Shown here piece by piece: positions 15,208 through 23,296 of a DNA stretch of 25,689 nucleotides. A program made the position numbers and the translations under genes. The first letter of the stretch is position 1. Each line of letters begins with the position of its first letter. Source of the stretch: Campylobacterota bacterium (GTDB lineage: Bacteria; Campylobacterota; Campylobacteria; Campylobacterales; SZUA-545); assembly GCA_003561815.1 (NCBI GenBank), contig PWVP01000074.1:1-25689 (forward strand). The letters are read 5' to 3'. The notes under the pieces were generated by a model. It worked only from the letters and a program-made list of their open reading frames with translations. It did not search any database and had not been told where the DNA came from.

Positions 15208-15720
15208 TTACGCCTGCGCCACGAGGCGGTGGTACTCTTCGCTCTCTTCACCGAGAACAAGAAGGGTTCCCTCAATTCTAAAGGGCGGAATATCCAGTGC
15301 GCGAGGCGGCGGGCCGAAGGTGACTTCACCGCTGGCGTCAAACTCGCCACCGTGACAGGCGCACTGAAAGAGACGCGCGCTCGGTGACCAGGCCGGAATA
15401 CAGCCCAGATGCGTACAGATGGCGATCGCCACCGTGTAGGGCTCTCCGTTGATCATCACATCCCGAGCGGGATTGGGGGCCATATCCTCATCTTTTTTCA
15501 GAATAAAGACCGGGTTACCCCGATACTCCACCCGTCTTAGATCCCCTTTGTCCATGCGAGAGACATCCACCTCGGTGATGCCTGCCGCGACAACACTCGG
15601 AAGCGGATCCCAAGTGCGCTTCATTCCATAGAGTGCAACCACACCGCCTGCAGCGGCTGCTACACCCAATGCGGTACCGGCTCCCTTGATAAAGCCGCGC
15701 CGATTGGCGTTAAACCCCAT
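15208..15720 (-). CDS. petA: Rieske iron-sulfur subunit of the bc1 complex
   Basis: The Rieske protein takes one electron from quinol at the Qo site. The 170-residue product begins with a Tat signal/anchor (NRRGFIKGAG and an Ala/Gly/Val-rich helix) and has the two cluster-binding loops CTHLGC (102-107) and CACHGGEF (from 120), followed by GPPPRALDIPPF. Length fits bacterial Rieske proteins. ATG 15720 is preceded by AAGGGG. It is the first gene of the operon; a probable extended -10 promoter lies about 100 bases upstream. Confidence 0.96.
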   Translation of the reverse strand: MGFNANRRGFIKGAGTALGVAAAAGGVVALYGMKRTWDPLPSVVAAGITEVDVSRMDKGDLRRVEYRGNPVFILKKDEDMAPNPARDVMINGEPYTVAIAICTHLGCIPAWSPSARLFQCACHGGEFDASGEVTFGPPPRALDIPPFRIEGTLLVLGEESEEYHRLVAQA

Positions 15721-15817
15721 AGCTTACCCCTTTCTGGATAGTTCTCTTTGTGTAATGGTTCTTTGTTGGCAGGAGGGTGCATCGCGCCGCCCCTGTGCCG
15801 GTTAAGAGACGGTGGCC

Positions 15818-15826
15818 ATTTTATCA
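15818..15826 (-). promoter_or_regulatory. Candidate extended -10 promoter of petABC
   Basis: On the minus strand the element reads TG-A-TAAAAT, matching the extended -10 form and the TAnAAT type common in Campylobacterota. It would give a leader of roughly 85-90 bases before petA. TTGACG at 15850-15845 is 21 bases away, too far for a standard -35. The whole 15721-15885 gap holds this element, the petA ribosome site, and no gene that I can see. Confidence 0.45.
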
Positions 15827-15885
15827 GCGTCGCGCTTTAAAAGCCGTCAAGCCGGATGGGGCGGTTTTGTAGTAAATTTAGCTTT

Positions 15886-17763
15886 TTAGCTGTTTTTCTT
15901 CAGATAGACCGAAAGAATATCGATCGCGGCGGGGGTGATGCCGCTGATGCGGCTTGCCTGATAAAGATTCTTAGGTTGGGATTGTTTGAGTTTCTGGACC
16001 ACCTCTGCTGAGAGGCCGCTAATCTGCCCATAGGCCAGACTCTCGGGCAGGCGTTGATCCTGCAAAGTTACCATTCGTGACACCCGTTCACGCTCTTTTT
16101 TGAGGTAATGGAAGTACTTGGCATTAATGAGAATCTGCTCAACCGTCGCCTCGGGGAGCGTGTCGAAGCGGTCGGTGAGCCCAAAAAGCTTCGTAGCGGT
16201 AAAGCCGGGCCGGGCGGCGATATTGATCAGTGCGGTCTTCTCGACGATGCGCTCCTCACCCAGATCGGCGAGCCGCTGAAGGTTCTCGCGGCTGTTGGTC
16301 AGGTGGTTATTTTCCAGCCATGAGAGTGCCTCTTTTAGATCCTGCTCCTTTTGGGCGATGGGATCGTATGTCGATTTTTTAATCAAACCCAGCTCAAACC
16401 CGTAGCGGCTTAAGCGCAGATCGGCGTTATCTTCGCGTAGCATCAATCGGTGTTCGGCCCGGCTGGTAAACATCCGGTAGGGCTCCTGGGTCCCTTTGGT
16501 GACCAGATCGTCGATCAAGACACCGATATAGGCCTCATGGCGGCCTAGAATCAGCCGATCGCGCTTTTGGATCTGCAAAGCGGCGTTGATGCCCGCCATC
16601 AACCCCTGTGCCGCCGCCTCCTCATAGCCGGTGGTGCCGTTGATCTGGCCAGCCAGATAGAGCCCGGCGATCTTTTGGGTCTGGAGGGTGTGATCCAGCT
16701 CGGTTGGCTGGACAAAATCATACTCGATCGCATAGCCCCAGCGGGTGATCTCGGCTCTTTGCAGGCCGGGTATGGTGCGAATCATCGCCGTCTGCACATC
16801 GGTGGGCAGAGAGGTGGAGAGGCCGTTGATGTAGTACTCATCGGCGGCGATGGACTGGGGCTCGACAAAGAGCTGGTGGCTGTCGCGATCGGCGAAGCGA
16901 TCGATCTTATCCTCGATACTCGGGCAGTAGCGCGGCCCCACCCCCTCGATCTGGCCGGTAAACATCGGCGCGCGGTGGAAGTTCTCGCGAATGTGCCGGT
17001 GGGTCTCTTTGTTGGTGTGGGTGATGTAGCAGGGCAGCTGCTGGGGCGAAAAGCGGGTGTGATCGGTGCGGAAACTAAAGGGGCGCGGGTAGGGCTCGCT
17101 CTCCTGGATCTGCATCTGACTAAAGTCGATGCTTTTGCCGGCGATGCGTGCGCAGGTGCCGGTTTTAAGCCGGCCCATCTGTAGGCCCAGCTTTTTAAGC
17201 GCCTCGCTCAGTCCGGTGGCGGGCAGCTCCCCCATGCGCCCCATCGCCGCGGTGGCCTCCCCCACATGTACGCGCCCGTTTAAGAAGGTGCCGGTTGTCA
17301 AGATGACCGCTGGCGCCTGGTAGCTCAGCCCCAGTGCGGTTCTCACCCCGCAGATGCGGCCCTGATCGGTGATGAGATCGGTGATCATATCCTGCATCAG
17401 GCTGAGGTTGGGCTCTGCGAGCAGGGTGGTGCGCGCGATCAGGCTGTAGCGATCCATATCGATCTGCGCCCGTGAACCCCGCACGGCGGGGCCTTTGCTG
17501 GCATTGAGGATGCGAAACTGCACGCCCGCGGCATCGGTGATCAGCCCCATCTCGCCGCCCAGGGCATCGAGCTCTTTGACCAGGTGGCCTTTGGCCAGGC
17601 CGCCGATGGCGGGGTTGCAGCTGATGGCACCGATCTTTTCGATCTGCATACTCACCAAAAGGGTACGACACCCCATCCGGGTGGCGGCGAGGCTCGCTTC
17701 GATGCCCGCATGGCCCCCACCGACGACAATTACATCATATTCTGCCCATTTTGCCGATTTCAT
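15886..17763 (-). CDS. mnmG: tRNA uridine-5-carboxymethylaminomethyl modification enzyme MnmG (GidA)
   Basis: With MnmE, MnmG installs the (carboxymethyl)aminomethyl group on U34 of several tRNAs, using FAD and methylenetetrahydrofolate. The 625-residue product has the FAD site VIVVGGGHAGIEAS, then CNPAIGGLAKGHLVKELDALGG, GTFLNGRVHVG, LKTGTCARI, GVGPRYCPSIEDKI, GLYLAGQINGTTGYEEAAAQG and TSRAEHRLMLREDNADLRL, all diagnostic of the family. C-terminal part includes ISGLSAEVVQKL and ISGITPAAIDIL. Length is normal. The gene stands alone on this strand and diverges from the pglF block; the ribosome site before ATG 17763 is weak. Confidence 0.97.
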   Translation of the reverse strand: MKSAKWAEYDVIVVGGGHAGIEASLAATRMGCRTLLVSMQIEKIGAISCNPAIGGLAKGHLVKELDALGGEMGLITDAAGVQFRILNASKGPAVRGSRAQIDMDRYSLIARTTLLAEPNLSLMQDMITDLITDQGRICGVRTALGLSYQAPAVILTTGTFLNGRVHVGEATAAMGRMGELPATGLSEALKKLGLQMGRLKTGTCARIAGKSIDFSQMQIQESEPYPRPFSFRTDHTRFSPQQLPCYITHTNKETHRHIRENFHRAPMFTGQIEGVGPRYCPSIEDKIDRFADRDSHQLFVEPQSIAADEYYINGLSTSLPTDVQTAMIRTIPGLQRAEITRWGYAIEYDFVQPTELDHTLQTQKIAGLYLAGQINGTTGYEEAAAQGLMAGINAALQIQKRDRLILGRHEAYIGVLIDDLVTKGTQEPYRMFTSRAEHRLMLREDNADLRLSRYGFELGLIKKSTYDPIAQKEQDLKEALSWLENNHLTNSRENLQRLADLGEERIVEKTALINIAARPGFTATKLFGLTDRFDTLPEATVEQILINAKYFHYLKKERERVSRMVTLQDQRLPESLAYGQISGLSAEVVQKLKQSQPKNLYQASRISGITPAAIDILSVYLKKNS

Positions 17764-17803
17764 GGCGGAATCTTAATCCGCAGGCGGTTAAAGAGAGATT
17801 GAT

Positions 17804-17809
17804 TAAAAT
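17804..17809 (+). promoter_or_regulatory. Candidate -10 element for the pglF-purB gene block
   Basis: TAAAAT lies in the only AT-rich patch of the 77-base divergent gap between mnmG and the small gene at 17841. A start of transcription near 17816 would leave a short leader that contains AGAGAGGA, consistent with translation from GTG 17841. No recognisable -35 element. Confidence 0.4.
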
Positions 17810-17840
17810 TCAATTAAATATGAAAAGAGAGGACGGCGCG

Positions 17841-18071
17841 GTGGAGCACCCGATCGGTCAGGAGCTGAGCGAGATTTTAAGCGACCTTGACCGCATCAGC
17901 GATCTGATTGCCCAGAAAGAGTCGGAGCTGGGGCTGGTTCGCACACTCGAGCTTCAAGCGGTTGAGAACGACTGCTATGCGCTGCACATCGACGAGCGCA
18001 CCTACTATCTGGACGAGACGCAGCTGGCGCTTCTGGCCGATCGTATCGCCGTGCTGCGGGGGCTGGCTTGA
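17841..18071 (+). CDS. Small conserved unknown protein upstream of pglF
   Basis: A soluble protein of 76 residues if started at GTG 17841, or 83 if started at ATG 17820. GTG 17841 has AGAGAGGA at proper distance, while ATG 17820 has no ribosome site and would lie almost at the predicted transcript start. The sequence has an N-terminal acidic helical half (GQELSEILSDLDRISDLIAQ) and a second half with ALHIDERTYYLDETQLALL, resembling a small alpha/beta fold. No motif I recognise. Its TGA overlaps the TTG start of pglF (TTGA), so it is co-translated with pglF. Function not assigned. Confidence 0.7.
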   Translation: MEHPIGQELSEILSDLDRISDLIAQKESELGLVRTLELQAVENDCYALHIDERTYYLDETQLALLADRIAVLRGLA

Positions 18072-19861
18072 ACCGATCGGCGCACTGGCTGCAGCCGACC
18101 AACCTGAAGCGGGTCTGGTTCTTTCTGCTCTTTGATGCGGTCTTGAGCCTGATCACCTTCTATGCCGCCTATCTGCTCCGTTTTGCGATGGATATCCCCG
18201 AATCCTTTATGGTGGGCCTGCCCGCCTATCTGGCGGTGCTGCTGGTTTTGAAGCTGCTTTTTATGGGGCTCTTTGGGGTCTATCAGATCCCTTGGCGCTA
18301 CTTCTCACTCGATGGGCTTGAGCGGCTGGCTAAAGCCCACATCGCCGCCTACGCGCTCTTCTTTGGTGGCTATCAGTTTATCGACTCGCTGCTCTATGCA
18401 CTGCCGGATTTTCCCCGATCGGTGGTCTTTATCGACTTCGCCCTCTCGCTGATGGCGCTGGGGGCTTTGCGGATTGCCAAGCGGCTCTTTTTAGAGAGCA
18501 AAAGCGCTTCGGGCAAGGCGGCGGTGATTATCGGCACCGGGCGCGAGGGGGAGTTGATGGCGCGCTACCTCTATAGCCGCGAGAGCGGGCTTTTTCCCCT
18601 CTTTTTTGTCGATGACTCCCCCCAGCGCAGGGGTTTGAGGATCCAGAACCTTCCGGTAGTACCGCTTGAGGCGCTTGAGGAGCTGGTGGGGCGTTATGGG
18701 ATCGAGGCGGCGGTGATCGCTGCGCCCCCTAAGGGGTTGACGCTCGAAGCGCTCTATCGCCGCCTAAGCCAGATGGGGATCGAGACCATCAAGGTCGCGC
18801 GGCTGCTGGATGAGGGGGATGCGCGGATTAAGGATCTCAGCATCGAGGATCTACTCGCCCGCGCGCCCAAAGATCTCGACACCGAGGCGATCGGCCGCTT
18901 TATGCAGGGCAAGCGGGTGCTGATTACCGGGGCGGGGGGGAGCATCGGCAGTGAGCTCGCCCGCCGTGCGCTGCGCTACGGCGCAGAGGCGCTGATACTG
19001 GTCGAGAGCAGCGAGTACAACCTCTATGCGATCAGTGAGGAGCTGGAGGGGCATGCGATCACGCCCCGGCTGCTCAGCGTCTGCGATCGATCGGCACTCA
19101 AGGCGCTCTATGGCGAGCACCGGCCCCAGATTGTGCTCCATGCGGCGGCCTATAAACATGTGCCGCTGGTGGAGGCCAACCCCCAAACGGCGATCTATAA
19201 CAACATCCAGGGCACCCTCAATGTGATCGATCTGGCCATTGAGCACGGTGTGGAGACCTGCGTGCTCATCTCCACCGATAAGGCGGTGCGCCCGACCAGT
19301 GTGATGGGGGCGAGCAAGCGGGTGTGTGAGCTCTACGCGCAGAATGTGCCCAGTGGGGATACCCGGGTGGTGGCGGTGCGCTTTGGTAATGTGCTCGGAT
19401 CGAGCGGCTCGGTGATCCCCCGCTTTAAGCGGCTGATTGAGCAGAACCGCCCACTAACGGTGACCCATGCGGAGATGACCCGCTACTTTATGCTCACCCG
19501 CGAGGCGGTGGATCTGGTGCTTCAGGCGGCGAGTCTGGGTCAAGGCGGCGAGGTGTTTGTGCTCGATATGGGGCAGCCGGTCAAGATCGCCGATCTGGCC
19601 CGGCGGATGCTCCAGATGGCCGGTCGTGAGGATCTGGGCATCATCTTTACCGGTCTGCGTCCGGGCGAGAAGCTCTATGAGGAGCTTTTGATCGATGAGG
19701 GCGATGGCAAAACCCGCTACGAGTCGATCTTTGTGGGGCGGCCCACCCCCCGGGCGATAGCAGAGTTGAAACAACAGATTGGTACACTCTTAGAAGCGTC
19801 CGATCCAGTCGCTGCGCTGAAGGCGATCGTGCCGGAATTTCACCACAACAAGGGAGCGTAG
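18068..19861 (+). CDS. pglF: UDP-GlcNAc 4,6-dehydratase, membrane-bound PglF type
   Basis: PglF converts UDP-GlcNAc to the 4-keto-6-deoxy sugar, the first step to bacillosamine. The 597-residue protein has four N-terminal membrane helices (to about residue 135), a first Rossmann-like domain (AAVIIGTGREGELMARYL) and the catalytic SDR domain from about 275: RVLITGAGGSIGSELARRAL, HAAAYKHVPLVE, the STDKAVRP loop with the Thr-Asp-Lys triad, and VMGASKR, where methionine replaces the usual SDR tyrosine as in PglF. It also has VRFGNVLGSSGSVIPRF and TGLRPGEKLYEEL. The start is TTG 18068, overlapping the previous stop. It sits 5 kb from pglCD-pglE, and just upstream of a sugar phosphomutase. Short soluble dehydratases such as PseB lack the N-terminal half, so the PglF call is firm. 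Confidence 0.94.
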   Translation: MNRSAHWLQPTNLKRVWFFLLFDAVLSLITFYAAYLLRFAMDIPESFMVGLPAYLAVLLVLKLLFMGLFGVYQIPWRYFSLDGLERLAKAHIAAYALFFGGYQFIDSLLYALPDFPRSVVFIDFALSLMALGALRIAKRLFLESKSASGKAAVIIGTGREGELMARYLYSRESGLFPLFFVDDSPQRRGLRIQNLPVVPLEALEELVGRYGIEAAVIAAPPKGLTLEALYRRLSQMGIETIKVARLLDEGDARIKDLSIEDLLARAPKDLDTEAIGRFMQGKRVLITGAGGSIGSELARRALRYGAEALILVESSEYNLYAISEELEGHAITPRLLSVCDRSALKALYGEHRPQIVLHAAAYKHVPLVEANPQTAIYNNIQGTLNVIDLAIEHGVETCVLISTDKAVRPTSVMGASKRVCELYAQNVPSGDTRVVAVRFGNVLGSSGSVIPRFKRLIEQNRPLTVTHAEMTRYFMLTREAVDLVLQAASLGQGGEVFVLDMGQPVKIADLARRMLQMAGREDLGIIFTGLRPGEKLYEELLIDEGDGKTRYESIFVGRPTPRAIAELKQQIGTLLEASDPVAALKAIVPEFHHNKGA

Positions 19862-21220
19862 ATGCAGTCGATTTTCAGGGAGTACGATATTCGGGGGATC
19901 TTTAATGAGGAGCTAAACGAGCAGACGGTTAAGCAGCTCGGGCTCTTTCTGGGCCGCGAGGTGGGTAGTGGCCAGACGGTGGCGATCGGCTACGATGCGC
20001 GCACCCACTCGCCGATCCTCTTTGGGTGGCTGGCCAGCGGCTTTAACCATGCGGGGGTGAAGGTGCTCGATCTGGGGCTCTGCCCGACGCCGGTGAGCTA
20101 TTTTGCCGGGTATCAGCACTTCGACGGGGTGCAGCCGGGCGCATCGGTGATGATTACCGGCAGCCACAACCCACCCGAATACAACGGCTTTAAGATCACC
20201 ATCGGCAATCAACCCTTCTTCGGCGAGCAGATCTACGCACTGGGCCGGGCGATGCGCGATGCCGCTTTTGAGGCGATCGGGGATAACCCCGCCGCGACGA
20301 AAGTCGATGGGCTCGATCGCTATATCCGCTATCTGATCGAGAGCTTTTCGCACCTAAAGGGGATGAGAGAGCAGCTGGTCTTTGACTGTGGAAACGGGGT
20401 GGCCGCTGTGGCGCTTGAGCCGGTTTTAAAAGCGCTTGAGATTGCCGCGCCGGTGCTCTATGCTGAGCCCGATGGCACCTTTCCCAACCATCACCCTGAC
20501 CCGAGCGAAGAGGAGAATCTCGAAGATCTCAAACGCGCCCTGGCCCAGGAGGGGGCGCACTACGGTTTCGCCTACGATGGGGATGCCGATCGCATCGCGC
20601 TGATTAGCCCCAAATACAACTTCAAAGGCGATGTGCTCGCCCTCTTTCTTGCGCGCCATATCGACCATCCGATCGTCATCGGCGAGGTGAAGTGCTCGCA
20701 GGTGATGTATGACGAGATCAATAAGTTCGGTCAGGCGATCATGTATAAAACCGGACACAGCAACCTGAAGGTGAAGATCAAAGAGACCAAAGCGAGCTTC
20801 GCTGCTGAGGTGTCGGGGCACCTCTTTTTTAACGATCGCTACTACGGCTATGATGATGCGATCTATGCGACTTTGCGGCTGATGGAGCTGATTCAGGCGG
20901 GCTTTGATTTTGACGGGGAGTTAGAGCGGCTACCGAAGCTCTACAGCACCGATGAGCTGAAGGTCAAAGCGACCGAGGAGAGCAAGTTTGCCATCATCGA
21001 TCGGCTCCGCGAGGCGCTGAAAAATCCCCCGGCGGATTTTCCGGCGATCCGCGAGGTGATTACCATCGACGGGGTGCGGGTGGTGTTTGAAAAGGGCTGG
21101 GGTCTGGTGCGCGCTTCGAACACCACACCGGTGCTGGTCACCCGCTTTGAGGCCCAGAGCCCCGAAGCGCTGGAGCAGATTCAGAGCGCGATGATGGCGC
21201 TTTTAAGGGAGTGCCAATGA
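19862..21220 (+). CDS. Phosphomannomutase/phosphoglucomutase (AlgC/ManB-like)
   Basis: The enzyme interconverts hexose 1- and 6-phosphates via a phosphoserine. The 452-residue protein has all four domain signatures: FREYDIRGIF at the start, the phosphoserine loop TGSHNPPEYNGFK (Ser101), the metal loop DGDADR (239-244), the sugar loop AEVSGH, and a phosphate-binding loop VRASNTTP near the end. It belongs to the PMM/PGM group; the sugar preference cannot be read directly. ATG 19862 follows the pglF stop with AGGGAG a few bases upstream, and the end overlaps the next gene (ATGA). A role in supplying sugar nucleotides for surface glycans fits the pglF neighbour. Confidence 0.93.
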   Translation: MQSIFREYDIRGIFNEELNEQTVKQLGLFLGREVGSGQTVAIGYDARTHSPILFGWLASGFNHAGVKVLDLGLCPTPVSYFAGYQHFDGVQPGASVMITGSHNPPEYNGFKITIGNQPFFGEQIYALGRAMRDAAFEAIGDNPAATKVDGLDRYIRYLIESFSHLKGMREQLVFDCGNGVAAVALEPVLKALEIAAPVLYAEPDGTFPNHHPDPSEEENLEDLKRALAQEGAHYGFAYDGDADRIALISPKYNFKGDVLALFLARHIDHPIVIGEVKCSQVMYDEINKFGQAIMYKTGHSNLKVKIKETKASFAAEVSGHLFFNDRYYGYDDAIYATLRLMELIQAGFDFDGELERLPKLYSTDELKVKATEESKFAIIDRLREALKNPPADFPAIREVITIDGVRVVFEKGWGLVRASNTTPVLVTRFEAQSPEALEQIQSAMMALLRECQ

Positions 21221-21591
21221 TGCGGTTTTTTCTGCTGCTGGCCCTGCTGGCCAGCGCTCTGTGGGCCGATGGGGCGATCGAGGCCAACGGCCTGAAGCTC
21301 CAGATCGATCCGCTGGGGCCCGATCGGGGCCGCTTTCAGCTGGTTATCGGAGCCGATCAGGCGCGCCAGCTGGCCGATGAGCTGGAGCTTCGGGTGGGCG
21401 AAGGGGAGCAGGAGCAGACCATTATCCTGCGCCGCGAGATGGATCGCACCGGCGAGCCGGTGGGCGATCGGCTCTATGAGGCGGTGGACTTTCTGCCCGA
21501 AAACCCCGCACAGCCCTACTACCTGCGCGGACTCTACGGCAAAAACGATGATACGGCGGTGATGATCCGCTTGATTCTCTTTCGGTGGTAG
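21217..21591 (+). CDS. Small secreted protein of unknown function
   Basis: A 124-residue product with a clear signal peptide (MMRFFLLLALLASALWADG, cleavage probably after the first Ala-Asp region). The mature part looks like a small beta-rich domain (LKLQIDPLGPDRGRFQLVI, ELRVGEGEQEQTIILRRE, YYLRGLYGKNDDTAVMIRLILF). No cysteines and no family that I recognise. ATG 21217 or 21220 are both possible; AAGGGAG ends six bases before the first. It overlaps the mutase stop and ends one base before the exonuclease start, so it is part of the operon. Expected location periplasm; function unknown. Confidence 0.72.
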   Translation: MMRFFLLLALLASALWADGAIEANGLKLQIDPLGPDRGRFQLVIGADQARQLADELELRVGEGEQEQTIILRREMDRTGEPVGDRLYEAVDFLPENPAQPYYLRGLYGKNDDTAVMIRLILFRW

Positions 21592-21592
21592 C

Positions 21593-22345
21593 ATGTCCCG
21601 TGCTTTTGTGATGCTTGACACCGAAACCACCGGTGCGGGGCCAGCCGATCGCCTCTGTCAGATCGCGTTTATCGTGGCCCAAAACGGCGTCGAATTGACG
21701 CTGCATCAGGATCTCTGCAAGCCGCCGCTGCCGATCGCTACCGGAGCGATGGCGGTGCACCATATCACCCCGGAGATGGTCGAAAACGCGCCGGAGTACG
21801 CCGCGTGTGAGAGTGCTGCGCGTCTGGCTGAACTGAATAACGGCGAGAATATCCTGGTGATCCACAACGCCCCCTTTGATGTGGCGATGCTCGAGCGCGA
21901 AGGGGTGGTGTGGCAAGGGCCGGTGATCGACACACTCCGCTGTGCGCGCCATCTGATTGAGAGCGAGAGCCACGCGCTGCAGTTTCTGCGCTATCATCTG
22001 GGGCTCTACCGCGAGGAGCCGGCTATCGCCGATCGGCTCGGTGTGGCGATCGCCGCGCACGATGCGGCGGGGGATGTGGCGGTGCTCTATCTGCTGATGC
22101 AGCATCTGCTGGAGAGCGTGGGCAAAAGCGCCGCCGGGATTGAGCAGCTGGTGACGCTTAGCGGTCAGCCGGTGCTGCTTAAGAAGTTTCGTTTTGGTAA
22201 ATATAAGGGGATGGCCTTTGAGGAGATCGCTAGAAGCGATCCGGGCTATCTTGACTGGCTCTTAAAGAGTGAGATGCAAAAGAGCGAGCCCGATGAGGAT
22301 CTGCGCCACACGCTTGAGAGCTATCTGCAGGGGCGCGCGGGGTGA
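21593..22345 (+). CDS. DnaQ-like 3'-5' exonuclease with ExoX-type C-terminal domain
   Basis: The 250-residue protein has a DEDDh exonuclease domain: MLDTETTG (Asp9, Glu11), VHHITPEMV, the second aspartate in HNAPFDVAML, and the last His-Asp pair in AHDAAGDVAVL. A short C-terminal module follows with FRFGKYKGMAFEEIA and PGYLDWLL, the small domain found after exodeoxyribonuclease X-type nucleases (formerly DUF3820). This fits a stand-alone proofreading or repair nuclease rather than the polymerase III epsilon subunit. ATG 21593 follows the previous stop by one base, and the end overlaps the next gene (GTGA). Substrate preference (single strand, DNA or RNA ends) is not decidable here. Confidence 0.9.
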   Translation: MSRAFVMLDTETTGAGPADRLCQIAFIVAQNGVELTLHQDLCKPPLPIATGAMAVHHITPEMVENAPEYAACESAARLAELNNGENILVIHNAPFDVAMLEREGVVWQGPVIDTLRCARHLIESESHALQFLRYHLGLYREEPAIADRLGVAIAAHDAAGDVAVLYLLMQHLLESVGKSAAGIEQLVTLSGQPVLLKKFRFGKYKGMAFEEIARSDPGYLDWLLKSEMQKSEPDEDLRHTLESYLQGRAG

Positions 22346-22755
22346 TCAAGCTCACGCTTCTGAGCATCTGGGTGCTGCTGGCGTTTGTGCTGCTAGCGGG
22401 GATTTTATCCTTTATCGCGCTCAAGATCTACGAGGCGTTTAAAAAGGAGCCGGTCAAGCACGCTGCGCCGGTGCCCAATATGGCGCTCAAGGATATGGAG
22501 GCGCTGGTGCAGGAGAAGAGCACCCCCCGCGAGGATCTCATTAAGGTGATCAAAGCGCTGGCGGCGCACCACGCGATCCCCCCTAAAAAGGATGGCAAGC
22601 CCCCTAAAGAGGCCAAACGGTATCTGGATATGATCTTTACGCTCGCCAGCCATAAAAGCCTCAACGACGATCTGGTTCAGGAGATGTACGACCTGCTCAC
22701 CGAGACCAACCCCATCTATGTGCGGGAGTTTAGCCGTGCGCGATCCAGGCGTTAG
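22342..22755 (+). CDS. Membrane-anchored conserved unknown protein
   Basis: A 137-residue protein with one N-terminal membrane helix (LTLLSIWVLLAFVLLAGILSF), a short linker, and a cytoplasmic or periplasmic helical domain (DMEALVQEKSTPREDLIKVI, KEAKRYLDMIFTLASHKSLN, EMYDLLTETNPIYVREF). A helical region ending in N-P-x-Y looks like a conserved Campylobacterota protein, but I cannot name the family. The GTG start overlaps the exonuclease stop (GTGA), and the end overlaps mobA by 20 bases. No function assigned. Confidence 0.78.
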   Translation: MIKLTLLSIWVLLAFVLLAGILSFIALKIYEAFKKEPVKHAAPVPNMALKDMEALVQEKSTPREDLIKVIKALAAHHAIPPKKDGKPPKEAKRYLDMIFTLASHKSLNDDLVQEMYDLLTETNPIYVREFSRARSRR

Positions 22756-23296
22756 CGCGGCGATTCTGGCCGGGGGGAGATCCAGCCGCATGGGGCGGGA
22801 TAAGGCGCTGCTGCCCTTTGGGGGGTATCAGACGCTGATGGAGTACCAGTTTCGAAGATTAGAGCCGCTTTTTTCTCAGGTGGCGATCTCGCTTAAAGAG
22901 GATAAGCTCCCTTTTCAAGCGCCGATCGTTTATGATCGCGCCGCGATTTCTGCCCCACTGGTGGCGCTGGTGGCGATTTTAGAGGCGGCCGGGTGCGATC
23001 GGGTCTTTGTGATCGCGGTGGATACGCCGTTTTTTAGCGCCGATGCGATCGCGCAGCTTTTAAGCGTGGAGGCGCCGGTGGTGATGGCCCGCACACCCAG
23101 TGGCACCCATCCGCTTGCGGCGATCTATCACCGCAGTGTGCTGCCGGTTTTTAAAGAGGCGCTCACAAGCGGCGAGTTGGCGCTGCACCGCGCGCTAAAG
23201 GGCACTTCGGTGGTCTATGTGGATTTTGAGGAGAGGCTTTTGATGAATCTAAACCATCCCCACGAATATGAGGCAGCACAGTGCGTATCGGCCTGA
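22736..23296 (+). CDS. mobA: Molybdenum cofactor guanylyltransferase MobA
   Basis: MobA links GMP to molybdopterin to form the guanine dinucleotide cofactor used by DMSO-reductase-family enzymes. The 186-residue product has the nucleotide-binding signature AAILAGGRSSRMGRDKALLPF, the metal-binding aspartate in FVIAVDTPFF, GTHPLAAIYHRSVLP and the late N-L-N-x-P motif (MNLNHPHEY). GTG 22736 is favoured because GGGAG lies at proper distance and the glycine-rich motif then begins about ten residues in; ATG 22718 would add residues from the previous gene's frame. It overlaps the preceding gene by 20 bases and the next by 16. It fits functionally with the TorD chaperone and ferredoxin at 8857-10454. 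Confidence 0.92.
   Translation: MRDPGVSAAILAGGRSSRMGRDKALLPFGGYQTLMEYQFRRLEPLFSQVAISLKEDKLPFQAPIVYDRAAISAPLVALVAILEAAGCDRVFVIAVDTPFFSADAIAQLLSVEAPVVMARTPSGTHPLAAIYHRSVLPVFKEALTSGELALHRALKGTSVVYVDFEERLLMNLNHPHEYEAAQCVSA

Noticed and set aside
15845..15850. TTGACG as -35 box for petABC
   Set aside because: It is 21 bases from the TAAAAT element, outside the usual 16-18 spacing.
15836..15885. Rho-independent terminator after mnmG
   Set aside because: Only three- to four-base stems (CCG/CGG, AGCT/AGCT) with poor T runs; not supportable.
16567..17184. Open plus-strand frame of 205 codons inside mnmG
   Set aside because: Mirror frame of a fully conserved gene; no start signal and no family resemblance.
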